A stretch of DNA of 11,861 nt from assembly GCA_016297535.1 (NCBI GenBank), contig JAEDGL010000079.1, positions 1 to 11,861 on the forward strand, given 5' to 3'. The position numbers and the translations under genes are program-made. Positions 1-6,959 of this stretch are shown in pieces. Every line of letters starts with the position of its first letter. Position 1 is the first letter of the stretch. Origin of the DNA: Clostridia bacterium (lineage in GTDB: Bacteria > Bacillota > Clostridia > Christensenellales > Aristaeellaceae). The notes below the pieces were generated by a model. The model saw only the letters and a program-made list of their open reading frames with translations. It had not been told where the DNA came from and did no database searches.

Positions 1-11
1 TGGTGCATTCC

Positions 12-48
12 CGTCGGAAAAGATCGCCTCTGGCGAGCTTTTTCGACG
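12..48. terminator. bidirectional intrinsic terminator hairpin
   Basis: Seen: CGTCG (12-16) pairs with CGACG (44-48), G17 wobbles with T43, AAAAG (18-22) pairs with CTTTT (38-42), there is an A23/G37 mismatch, and TCGCC (24-28) pairs with GGCGA (32-36) around a TCT loop. The A-rich left arm and T-rich right arm make the structure usable from either strand. On the minus strand it lies beyond the deacetylase stop codon and probably ends the left operon. On the plus strand it could end a gene entering from outside the window. Confidence 0.7.
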
Positions 49-53
49 CTCTG

Positions 54-101
54 AACAGAGGCTGTCCGGCAGGCGGTTGCCTGTCCGGAACAGCCTCTGT
101 T
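54..101 (-). terminator. long hairpin just downstream of the deacetylase gene
   Basis: Seen: a perfect 12-bp outer stem (54-65 with 90-101, AACAGAGGCTGT and its complement) continues into CCGG/CCGG (66-69 with 85-88) and CAGGC/GCCTG (70-74 with 79-83) around a GGTT loop, with single-base bulges at 84 and 89. It starts 4 nt after the deacetylase TAA. There is no T-tract on the minus strand, so alone it is not a canonical intrinsic terminator. It may protect the mRNA 3' end or work together with the hairpin at 12-48. On the plus strand it is followed by only a few T residues. Confidence 0.5.
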
Positions 102-105
102 TTGG

Positions 106-939
106 TTACAGCACCAGCTCCTCTGCGCTGCCCAGACGGTAAAGTGTTCCGTCCGCTGAAAACCAGAGGGTTGTGGCGGTGGGGTTATAAAGACGGTGTC
201 CGTCGGCGCTGATGTGCAGGCTTTTCCAAGCCTGCACATAATCGTGGATCTGGATGTTGGTGGCATACCAGATATCCTCCCGCTGGCCGATGTAGCTGGC
301 GAAATCCTCGATCCTTTGCCAGTTTCCATCCGCCTCAAACTCGTAGCTGTGTCCCCACAAGTAAAACATCTGCGGACGGTAGGGCTTGCCCTGGGCAAAG
401 GTTTTGGCCAGATTCATCAGCTCGGGATCGTTGTGGTGGCAGGTGGCGGGCAGGGTAAGCCAGTCGCCGGGCAGATCAAACCGGTGGGTGGACTGAACCG
501 TGCGGGCATACGCCACCCCGCAGTTCCGAAGGGTGCCGGTGAGCTCCGCGCTGAAGGTGCCGTAGGGGTAGGCCATGCCGCGGATGATGCGGCCAAAGAG
601 GGTTTCAAGCCGCTCCTTGTCGCGCACAATCTGCCACACGGCATGGGCGGGCGGCAGCGAGGGAAGATCGCCGTGGAAACAGGCGTGAATGGCCACCTCC
701 TGTCCGGAGTGGGCAAAGAGATCCACAATCGCCTTTTCGGACATGCGGCGATGTATGCGCCCCTCGGGGTAAACGGTGCCCTCGGGAGCAAACTGGCCGC
801 TGTTCAGGTTAAAGGCGCCCTTCAGGCCGTGCTGCTGCATAATGCGCAGCAGACGTTCGTCCTGCTCCACGCCGTCATCATAGCTCAGGGTAAGCGCCTT
901 GCACAGGCCGCCGGGAAAACGCATCCACAATTCTGCCAT
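106..939 (-). CDS. polysaccharide deacetylase family protein (CE4/NodB fold)
   Basis: A 277-residue metal-dependent deacetylase-like protein. Visible NodB motifs are LSYDDG (D21, D22; catalytic base and metal Asp), HACFH (H85 and H89, the metal-binding HxxxH of motif 2) and MAYPYG (122-127, motif 3). No signal peptide or membrane segment is apparent, so it looks cytosolic, as in the short Bacillota members of this family. It may act on soluble sugar precursors rather than finished wall polymer; this is inference. The start at 939 is preferred because AGAGGTG lies about 7 nt upstream. An in-frame ATG at 945 is too close to that Shine-Dalgarno site. It is the last gene of the DUF368/DUF1538/PII-like operon, about 42 nt after the PII-like stop with no promoter visible between them. 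The substrate cannot be read from sequence. Confidence 0.85.
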   Translation of the reverse strand: MAELWMRFPGGLCKALTLSYDDGVEQDERLLRIMQQHGLKGAFNLNSGQFAPEGTVYPEGRIHRRMSEKAIVDLFAHSGQEVAIHACFHGDLPSLPPAHAVWQIVRDKERLETLFGRIIRGMAYPYGTFSAELTGTLRNCGVAYARTVQSTHRFDLPGDWLTLPATCHHNDPELMNLAKTFAQGKPYRPQMFYLWGHSYEFEADGNWQRIEDFASYIGQREDIWYATNIQIHDYVQAWKSLHISADGHRLYNPTATTLWFSADGTLYRLGSAEELVL

Positions 940-981
940 GGTCATTCACCTCTAAAGAACATTTTAATCGACCGGCCTGCG

Positions 982-1683
982 TTACTCCTCCAGCTCGCCG
1001 GCCGCAATCATCACGCTGCGAAGGCCCGCTACGCTCTCCACCGGCAAACTGAACAGTACCGTGTGCGCAGGGCTGTTGATGCCGGCCTGATCCATAATGG
1101 CGCGCATAATGGCGGCCTTCTGGCCGGCGGAGGTCAGAATCATGATCATTTCCTTTTCGTCGGCGATGGACATGCCAAAAAAGCGGTTTTCGCCAAAGGG
1201 ATTGGTTCCCTTGGCGTGCAGCACGGTGCCGCCCATGGCGCCTGCGCTGCGGGCGGCGTCCATCACGCTGTCCACATGTCCGCGGTTGGCGATGGCAATG
1301 ATCAGCTCATAGAGAAACGTATGGGGCATTTCTGTCACCTCTCCCAGAAGGATATTCTGTCCACAGGTAAAGTAATCAAGACTGCTCGCGCCGCCAATGC
1401 TGCCCATGGGTATGGTAAAGGCTACGCCGTGGCCGGGAATTTCCAGCCCCAGCTCGTGGATCATGGTATTCATCAGCCGCCTGGCGCGCGGGCGCGTGGT
1501 CATGGCATAGTACAGTTCTTTTTCCGCTTTTTCCAGCCCCAACAGGTCCAAAAGCTTTTTGCCTGCGGTGCCCTCGCACAGCAGGGTGGTGATGGTATTG
1601 AGGCCCTGCGCCTGGAAAAAAGCCGGAAGCTGCTCATCCTGGTCGCGCTTTACGATCACACAGAGCAGACACAGATCATGCAT
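982..1683 (-). CDS. tandem PII-like domain protein
   Basis: A 233-residue soluble protein built from two PII-like (ferredoxin-like) halves, about 1-100 and 120-233. The halves align: GT at 38-39 and 159-160, then GL/GM and an EKE at 54-56 and 176-178, then a helix, then a G-x-x-x-P-x-H-x-V-x-F strand and a P-x-x-S-x-x-G turn. Canonical GlnB/GlnK features are absent: no uridylylated T-loop Tyr motif and no GxGDGK-type nucleotide loop. It is therefore a divergent PII-like protein rather than the classical nitrogen regulator. Its ATG is 15 nt after the DUF1538 stop and has a GGGAGG Shine-Dalgarno. PII-like proteins often bind and gate a transporter encoded next to them, so the DUF1538 protein is the obvious candidate partner. 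The ligand is unknown. Confidence 0.8.
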   Translation of the reverse strand: MHDLCLLCVIVKRDQDEQLPAFFQAQGLNTITTLLCEGTAGKKLLDLLGLEKAEKELYYAMTTRPRARRLMNTMIHELGLEIPGHGVAFTIPMGSIGGASSLDYFTCGQNILLGEVTEMPHTFLYELIIAIANRGHVDSVMDAARSAGAMGGTVLHAKGTNPFGENRFFGMSIADEKEMIMILTSAGQKAAIMRAIMDQAGINSPAHTVLFSLPVESVAGLRSVMIAAGELEE

Positions 1684-1698
1684 AGGCGTACCTCCCGT

Positions 1699-3255
1699 TT
1701 ATTCGATGATGTCTTCCGCAGGGGCGGGGGCAACAGGCTTGCTCTTCTTTTGCCTGTATTTGATAACAAGTCCCAGCGTTTGAATGGTGATCAGCGGCGT
1801 CATGGCAACCATGGCCACCACGCCAAACGCGTCCGCGGCCACGTCGCCGCCAACGGCAATGCATGCGCCCATGGCCATGGGCAGCAGAAACGTGGCCGTC
1901 ATGGGCCCGGAGGCCACGCCGCCGGAGTCAAAGGCGATGGAGGTAAAAATGGGCGGCACAAAGAACATCATCAGGATTGCCACCAGATACCCGGGAATAA
2001 GCAGCCACAGGATGGGAACGCCCGTGATGATGCGAAGCATCGACAGCCCTACGGATACGGATACGCCAATGGACAGGCTCAGCCCCAGCGCCTTTTGCGG
2101 AATGGCGCCCGCAGTCATTTCATACACCTGCTTGCTCAGCACATGCACGGCAGGCTCGGCGGATACCACGCAGTAGCCAATCATCATGCCCACCGGCACC
2201 AGCAGCCAGCGCGCGTCCAGCGATCCAAGGGCTTGTCCCAGAAAATTGCCCATGGGCATAAAGCCCACGTTTACGCCTGTAAGAAACAACGCCAGTCCAA
2301 AGTAGGTATACAGCAATCCGGCTATAATGCGAGAAACCTCGCGCCGCTTCAAATGCAGCACCAGCAGCTGAAACAGCGCAAAAAACGCCGCAATGGGCAA
2401 TAGCGCAATGGCTACTTCCTTCATGTAATGGGGGAAGGAGCGGGTAAACATGGCGCTGAGCGCAAGGGTATCCGCCGCGTCGGGCGGCGTGGCGGAGGCG
2501 GCGTAGTTGCCTCCATCCGGCTGAAAAAGCAGCCCCAGCAGCATGACGGCCAGAATGGGGCCTACGGAGCACAGCGCAACCAGACCAAAGCTGTCGTTTT
2601 CAGCGTTGGCGTCGCTACGCATAGCGCTTACGCCCACGCCAAGCGCCAGGATAAACGGAACCGTCATGGGCCCGGTGGTAACGCCGCCTGCGTCAAAGGC
2701 TACCGCAAGAAACGCGTCCGGCACAAACTGGGCAAGCGCAAAGACCACCGTATAGCAGCCCAGCAGCAGCCACTTCATGGGAATGCGCAAAAGAATGCGC
2801 AAAAGCGCCACCACCAAAAACAATCCCACGCCCAGTGCCACGGCCCAGATGAGCGTGCGGTTGGGCACGCCCGGCACCTGCTCGGCCAGCACCTGCAAAT
2901 CCGGCTCGGATAGGGTTACAATCATGCCCACAAGCAAGGAAATCAGCATGATCACCCATAGTTTTTTGCTCCGGGTCATGGCGGAGCCCACATGCTCGCC
3001 AATGGGCGTCATGGCCAGGTCGGTACCCAGCGTAAACAGGCCCATGCCCACCACCAGTAGAACTGCGCCCAGCAGAAAGCCCAGCATGGCGCTTACCGGC
3101 GCAGGTACCCACAGAAAGCACAGCACCAGCACAATCAGCGTAATGGGCAGCACCGAGGAAAAGGATTCTTTCCATTTTTCCGTCAGAATGCTGCGACGGG
3201 CGTTGCGGCGGTTCCAGAAGCGTTTGGCTTGTTCTTTTGATTTTTTTCTGGTCAT
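1699..3255 (-). CDS. DUF1538 family membrane protein with internal duplication
   Basis: A 518-residue polytopic inner-membrane protein with a basic cytosolic N-terminus (about the first 30 residues) and roughly a dozen hydrophobic segments. It consists of two homologous halves. Repeated motifs include a Glu-Pro (E117-P118 and E367-P368), AFDAGGVTTGPMT (186-198) against AFDSGGVASGPMT (from 441), and DSFGLVA against DAFGVVA near the end of each half. Two-fold repeats with conserved Gly/Pro/Thr and acidic residues in the membrane are typical of transporters. The DUF1538 assignment is from recall of the family, and its substrate is not established. The start has an AAAGGGGTG Shine-Dalgarno and sits 4 nt after the DUF368 stop, so the two genes are probably translationally coupled. 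The PII-like gene follows 15 nt later. Confidence 0.85.
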   Translation of the reverse strand: MTRKKSKEQAKRFWNRRNARRSILTEKWKESFSSVLPITLIVLVLCFLWVPAPVSAMLGFLLGAVLLVVGMGLFTLGTDLAMTPIGEHVGSAMTRSKKLWVIMLISLLVGMIVTLSEPDLQVLAEQVPGVPNRTLIWAVALGVGLFLVVALLRILLRIPMKWLLLGCYTVVFALAQFVPDAFLAVAFDAGGVTTGPMTVPFILALGVGVSAMRSDANAENDSFGLVALCSVGPILAVMLLGLLFQPDGGNYAASATPPDAADTLALSAMFTRSFPHYMKEVAIALLPIAAFFALFQLLVLHLKRREVSRIIAGLLYTYFGLALFLTGVNVGFMPMGNFLGQALGSLDARWLLVPVGMMIGYCVVSAEPAVHVLSKQVYEMTAGAIPQKALGLSLSIGVSVSVGLSMLRIITGVPILWLLIPGYLVAILMMFFVPPIFTSIAFDSGGVASGPMTATFLLPMAMGACIAVGGDVAADAFGVVAMVAMTPLITIQTLGLVIKYRQKKSKPVAPAPAEDIIE

Positions 3256-3259
3256 TTTG

Positions 3260-4075
3260 TCACCCCTTTTCTGTTTCCAGCTGTCCCATCAGGCGCACAA
3301 CGGTAATGCCAAACACCAGCATGGCCAGCTGCGCCCACGTTTCCAACCCCACCGTAAAGCCGGGAAACACCAGCGCTACCGATACCAACAAAAAGCCCAG
3401 CACTGCGTAACAGGCATGGCCGGGATGGCGGTCAAACAGGCGCTGCACCAGCTGCATGCAGGCAAAGGCGGACAACGCAAAGCCCAGCGCAATCAGCGCA
3501 AGCTGGGGCGCGTACAGCCTGGACAGCGCCGTCAGATACGCCTGATACCACCCCAGCCGGATCAGCACAAAGGAGGTGGAAATGCCCGGAACAACGGTGC
3601 CCACGCCCTCCAGAATGCCTGTGGCAAACGCCTGCAGAGGCGACAGCCGGTCAACAGCCGCACCCGGTCCGCCAAACGTGCACAGGGGCAGGGCGATCAG
3701 CACGCCCGCCGCCAGCGAAAGCAGCCACACGGGGCGAAAGCCCTCCTTTTGCTGCGCCTGGCGCAGCAGATCCGGCACGCCGCCAAGGATGAGCCCGGTA
3801 AAGAGAAACAGCATCAGCCGTTCGTAACGCGCCATCGCGCCGGACAAACCCACGGCACCCATGAGGATTCCCGCGCCGATGCCTGCGCACAGCGGCGCAA
3901 GGAAGCGCACATAGCGCCCCGGGTGGCGGAAAAAATGCATTGCCGCCTCCAGCATGGGCTGGTACAGCCCCAGAGACACGGCAATCACGCCGCCGCTTGC
4001 GCCGGGGAGGATGCAGCCCACCCCGATGAGGATTCCAGCCAGTATGCTTTTGAGCCAGTTGCGATGCGAGCGCAT
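3260..4075 (-). CDS. DUF368 family membrane protein, PopT-like undecaprenyl phosphate translocase
   Basis: A 271-residue polytopic membrane protein. Two re-entrant-type signatures, PGASGG (24-29) and PGIST (from P163), each followed by a hydrophobic stretch containing LG-x-YQ or LG-x-YQA, show the internal repeat typical of DUF368. Members of this family, named PopT, have been implicated in returning undecaprenyl phosphate, the lipid carrier for wall and surface glycan synthesis, from the outer to the inner leaflet. The function here is by family membership. The start at 4075 is chosen because GGCGGG lies 6 nt upstream. In-frame ATGs at 4081, 4105 and 4132 lack a suitably spaced Shine-Dalgarno. 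It is the first gene of the operon, downstream of the promoter at 4142-4170. The deacetylase at the end of the operon fits an envelope-glycan theme. Confidence 0.85.
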   Translation of the reverse strand: MRSHRNWLKSILAGILIGVGCILPGASGGVIAVSLGLYQPMLEAAMHFFRHPGRYVRFLAPLCAGIGAGILMGAVGLSGAMARYERLMLFLFTGLILGGVPDLLRQAQQKEGFRPVWLLSLAAGVLIALPLCTFGGPGAAVDRLSPLQAFATGILEGVGTVVPGISTSFVLIRLGWYQAYLTALSRLYAPQLALIALGFALSAFACMQLVQRLFDRHPGHACYAVLGFLLVSVALVFPGFTVGLETWAQLAMLVFGITVVRLMGQLETEKG

Positions 4076-4141
4076 GGTCATCCCGCCTTTTTCAAGGGTT
4101 TGCATGAATGTATGCGCGCGATGGGAAAACAATCCCTGTTC

Positions 4142-4170
4142 AGTATACAGGATCCTGTTGAAAAAAACAA
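4142..4170 (-). promoter_or_regulatory. sigma-A-type promoter of the DUF368 operon
   Basis: Read on the minus strand: TTGTTT (4165-4170), a 17-bp spacer, and TATACT (4142-4147). It lies about 65 bp upstream of the chosen DUF368 start and is the best promoter match in the 171-bp gap between this operon and the M32 gene. Confidence 0.7.
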
Positions 4171-4202
4171 TTTAATAGGAAGGTTTTTTTCGCCGCATCC
4201 AA

Positions 4203-4234
4203 TAAAAATCCCGCCATCCATGCCGGAGGGCGGG
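4203..4234 (-). terminator. intrinsic terminator after the M32 peptidase gene
   Basis: On the minus strand, CCCGCC pairs with GGCGGG (4229-4234 with 4210-4215) and an inner TCC/GGA pairs around a short loop. A run of five T residues (4204-4208) follows directly. It begins about 13 nt after the M32 stop codon and separates this operon from the DUF368 operon. Confidence 0.85.
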
Positions 4235-4246
4235 TGCAGGGGCGGC

Positions 4247-5740
4247 TTAGCCTTTGAGAAGCTCCTGAATCACATTCTTCAAATGCGTTACATAATACGC
4301 GGGGTTGAAGGCCTCGCCGGTGGCCTTTTGAAGCATTACACCGGGATCGTAGAGGTTGCCATAGCGGTGAATATGCTCGTTGAGCCAGCCGGTAATGGGG
4401 GACAGATCGCCCTTTTCAAGCTGCAAATCAAAGTCGATCTCCTTTTTGAGCGCGTGCAGGATCTGGCTGGCGTAGGCGCTGCCCAGCGCATAGCTGGGGA
4501 AATAGCCAAACATGCCGCTGGGCCAATGCACATCCTGCATAACGCCCATGGAATCGTTGGGCACGTCCACGCCAAGATATTCTTTGTACAGAGCGTTCCA
4601 GGCCCGGGGCAGCTCCCTGGTGCTCAGGCTGCCGTCGATCAGCTGCTTTTCCAGCTCGTAGCGCACCATGATGTGCAGCGGATAGGTTACCTGGTCGGCC
4701 TCGGTGCGGATGAGGGAGGGCTGCACATAGTTGGCAGCCAGGAACAGCTCCCGATCCGTTATCCCGGCCAGGGCGGGGAACAGCTCCCGAAGCCTGGGCG
4801 CCACGTGGCTGAGAAAACGCTGGTCGTGGCCGATCAGGTTTTCGTAAAAGCGGCTCTGGCTTTCGTGCAGGGACATGCTGGATACGCTGCCCACGGGCGA
4901 ATAAAGGTATTCCTCCGCCACGCCCAGATCGTAGTGGGCATGCCCGCCCTCGTGGATTACGCTGTACATGGAGGAAAGGAAGGCGTTGGGGTAATAATGC
5001 GTGGTAATGCGAACATCGTCGCGGTTCATGCTGGTGGTAAAGGGATGCTCCGTCTCGGCGATGGCGCAGCGGCTGCGATCCAGCCCAAGCAGCTGCATCA
5101 GCTCATCGCTGAAGGCGTGCTGGGCGTTGAGATCGCAGGGGGCGCTGACAAAGGCGGGCAGGGGCTTCTGCTTTTTGGATTGCTCCATCAGGGGCACGAT
5201 TTCGTTTCTCAGCATACCAAAGAAGGCGTCCAGCGTTTGCGTGTTCAGCCCCTTTTCGTAGCTGTCCAAAAGCACCTCGTAGGCGGGCAGGCTGGCGTTG
5301 CGGTAGGCGGCAAACCGCCGGGTGTACGCAATGATCTGCGCCAGGAAGGGCTCAAACAGGGCATAATCGTTTTGCTCCTTGGCCTTCAGCCATGCGCTTA
5401 CGCTGTCGGTACACAGCTTGCTGTAGGCGGTATACTCGTCCATGGGGATACGGGTCAGCTCCCGTACCTCCTCGCCAAGCAGATACACCTCGCGGGCGGT
5501 TACCTCATCCAGCTCGTCCCGGCATTCCCACAGGCCCTGCAGCAGCTCGCGCGTTTCGGCGCGGGTGAGCAGCTCATACTGCTTCTGGCTGAGAAAGGCC
5601 GCCACCTCGCCGCGGCAGGGGGCAGAGGCGCGGGGAGCGATGGTGTTTCCGTCAAAATCCAGAACGCTGGCGGCATGCTCGTAAAAATGCCGTTCCATTT
5701 TCAGCTTTTTCAGCGCATCCTTCATCGGGCCCAAATTCAT
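4247..5740 (-). CDS. M32 family metallocarboxypeptidase (carboxypeptidase Taq type)
   Basis: A 497-residue cytosolic zinc carboxypeptidase that removes C-terminal residues from peptides. The zinc motif HEGGH is at 263-267 and the third ligand is Glu293 in HESQS (292-296). Further M32 hallmarks are visible: the TEADQVTYPLHI segment, the GYFPSYALGSAYASQ segment and the ELP-x-x-WN stretch. The length matches the family norm of about 500 residues, there is no signal peptide, and no catalytic residue appears to be missing. The start at 5740 has AGGAGG about 9 nt upstream. It lies 42 nt downstream of the second membrane-protein gene on the same strand and ahead of the terminator at 4203-4234, so it is probably the last gene of that operon. 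No promoter of its own is evident. Confidence 0.95.
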   Translation of the reverse strand: MNLGPMKDALKKLKMERHFYEHAASVLDFDGNTIAPRASAPCRGEVAAFLSQKQYELLTRAETRELLQGLWECRDELDEVTAREVYLLGEEVRELTRIPMDEYTAYSKLCTDSVSAWLKAKEQNDYALFEPFLAQIIAYTRRFAAYRNASLPAYEVLLDSYEKGLNTQTLDAFFGMLRNEIVPLMEQSKKQKPLPAFVSAPCDLNAQHAFSDELMQLLGLDRSRCAIAETEHPFTTSMNRDDVRITTHYYPNAFLSSMYSVIHEGGHAHYDLGVAEEYLYSPVGSVSSMSLHESQSRFYENLIGHDQRFLSHVAPRLRELFPALAGITDRELFLAANYVQPSLIRTEADQVTYPLHIMVRYELEKQLIDGSLSTRELPRAWNALYKEYLGVDVPNDSMGVMQDVHWPSGMFGYFPSYALGSAYASQILHALKKEIDFDLQLEKGDLSPITGWLNEHIHRYGNLYDPGVMLQKATGEAFNPAYYVTHLKNVIQELLKG

Positions 5741-5770
5741 CTGACAATTCCTCCTGTACGTTTGTTTACA

Positions 5771-5784
5771 AAGCGCCGGCGCTT
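5771..5784. repeat. 14-bp perfect palindrome at the end of the second membrane-protein gene
   Basis: AAGCGCCGGCGCTT is a perfect palindrome overlapping the TAA of the upstream gene. Next to it, TTTGT/ACAAA arms form a second small inverted repeat (5761-5772). On the minus strand the GC-rich palindrome is followed by only TGT, so it is at best a weak attenuator or processing site between the membrane-protein gene and the M32 gene. Confidence 0.4.
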
Positions 5785-6958
5785 AGAGCGACGCGCCGGA
5801 TACAAACAGATAACCAACATAATACACGCCGGAAGCCAGGTGCCATGCCAGCAGCAGCCATCCGGCCAGATTTCGCGGCCTGCGCCAGTTCCACACGTCC
5901 TGCTGCCTTAGAAAGCGGATCAGGCAGACCACCCACAGCATCAGCGACGCGCCCATCATGCCCCAGCCAAAGTTGCCGTCGGATGCGCGGCGTCCATCCT
6001 CGCCCAGCAGAAGCATTTCCACAATGGCCGTAAGGTTCAAAAGCAGGGTGAGCACAAAGGTGGTATCCGCCTTCTGAGCGCGGCACAAAACCAGCGTGTA
6101 AAGGGGAAAGGCCATGATCAGCACAACGCGAAGCAGCACATGCAGCGCCTTGCCCCAGTCGTACTCCAGCACAACGCTGCTCTGCCACGGCACAATGATG
6201 CCAAAGTAATACAGGTACTGAAAAATCATCAGCGCCACGGCGGGCAGCACGCAGACAAGCACCTGGACAAAGCAGCGGCTGCATTGCGGCCGGCGGATCC
6301 ACTGATACAGGAAAAACAGGCTGGCGGCAGGCAAAAAGGCCTGCATAAACGTGGGCTTGGCCAGCAAACTCAAAAACAGCAGAATGCCCAGCGTAACAGG
6401 CTGCCGCCACGCAAGCGGAGAGTTTGAAGAAAAAAGCCCGTAGCAGCGGGCGGTGCGGGGCACGCATACCAGCATAAAGGCCATGGCCATGAGCTGGGTG
6501 CAGCTGTGCCATGTGTTGGGGGTGCCGATCCCCGCATACACCGTGGGGTTAAGGGCGGGCACGCACAGGCAGGCAACCAGCATCAGAATGCCCGTAAACA
6601 GCGTGATGGCCGTTTCGGAAAGCCGGTCGCGCAGGGCGCTGGCGAGCATGCGGTGCGTTGCATAGGCGATAAACACCTTGCTAAGCGCCGTTATCAGCGC
6701 CGATGCCGCGGGCAGCGGCAGACCCAGATACAGCAATACCGATACCAGCACATGCCACATGGGATGGGCGCCGTGATGCACAAAGGAGGTTGGATCGCGA
6801 AAATCGCCCTCGGCCGCCCAGGTGGCGTGAATGGCGATATCGCTGGAGGGGCGCAGGGTCATCTGATAAAACAGGGCGTAGGACAGCGCAAACAGAAGCG
6901 CCAGCATCAGCCATTTGCCCCAGTCAAAACGCTTTTGCGCGCGAAAGAAACGGGGCAT
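5783..6958 (-). CDS. polytopic membrane protein, GT-C glycosyltransferase-like
   Basis: A 391-residue hydrophobic protein with roughly ten membrane segments, the first at about 16-32. The first outer loop carries an Asp-rich stretch, SDIAIHATWAAEGD (D40, H44), then a HHGAHPMWHVL motif. An acidic residue in the first extracytoplasmic loop followed by such a pattern is typical of GT-C enzymes, which use lipid-linked sugar donors. The assignment is by resemblance only; I cannot name a family. The start at 6958 is one nt after the previous stop, and its Shine-Dalgarno (AGGAGG) lies inside the end of that gene, so the pair is almost certainly translationally coupled. The reading frame stays open about 330 nt further upstream, but that part overlaps the neighbouring gene and looks non-coding. 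No long C-terminal soluble domain is present, unlike the partner. Confidence 0.75.
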   Translation of the reverse strand: MPRFFRAQKRFDWGKWLMLALLFALSYALFYQMTLRPSSDIAIHATWAAEGDFRDPTSFVHHGAHPMWHVLVSVLLYLGLPLPAASALITALSKVFIAYATHRMLASALRDRLSETAITLFTGILMLVACLCVPALNPTVYAGIGTPNTWHSCTQLMAMAFMLVCVPRTARCYGLFSSNSPLAWRQPVTLGILLFLSLLAKPTFMQAFLPAASLFFLYQWIRRPQCSRCFVQVLVCVLPAVALMIFQYLYYFGIIVPWQSSVVLEYDWGKALHVLLRVVLIMAFPLYTLVLCRAQKADTTFVLTLLLNLTAIVEMLLLGEDGRRASDGNFGWGMMGASLMLWVVCLIRFLRQQDVWNWRRPRNLAGWLLLAWHLASGVYYVGYLFVSGASL

Positions 6959-6959
6959 C

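Noticed and set aside
982..1683. annotation as GlnB/GlnK nitrogen regulator
   Set aside because: The fold resemblance is there, but the T-loop Tyr and nucleotide-binding motifs are missing and there are two domains per chain. Neither amtB nor glnA is nearby.
196..2403. 735-codon plus-strand open frame
   Set aside because: It is antisense to the deacetylase, PII-like and DUF1538 genes, with low-complexity His/Gly/Gln-rich sequence.
2777..5911. 1044-codon plus-strand open frame
   Set aside because: It lies opposite DUF1538, DUF368 and M32 genes with clear motifs. Its translation is low-complexity and no Shine-Dalgarno or promoter fits its start.
5766..6512. 248-codon minus-strand frame inside the second membrane-protein gene
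   Set aside because: It is an alternative frame of the same stretch. The frame ending at 5783 gives proper hydrophobic helices and has the coupled start and Shine-Dalgarno.
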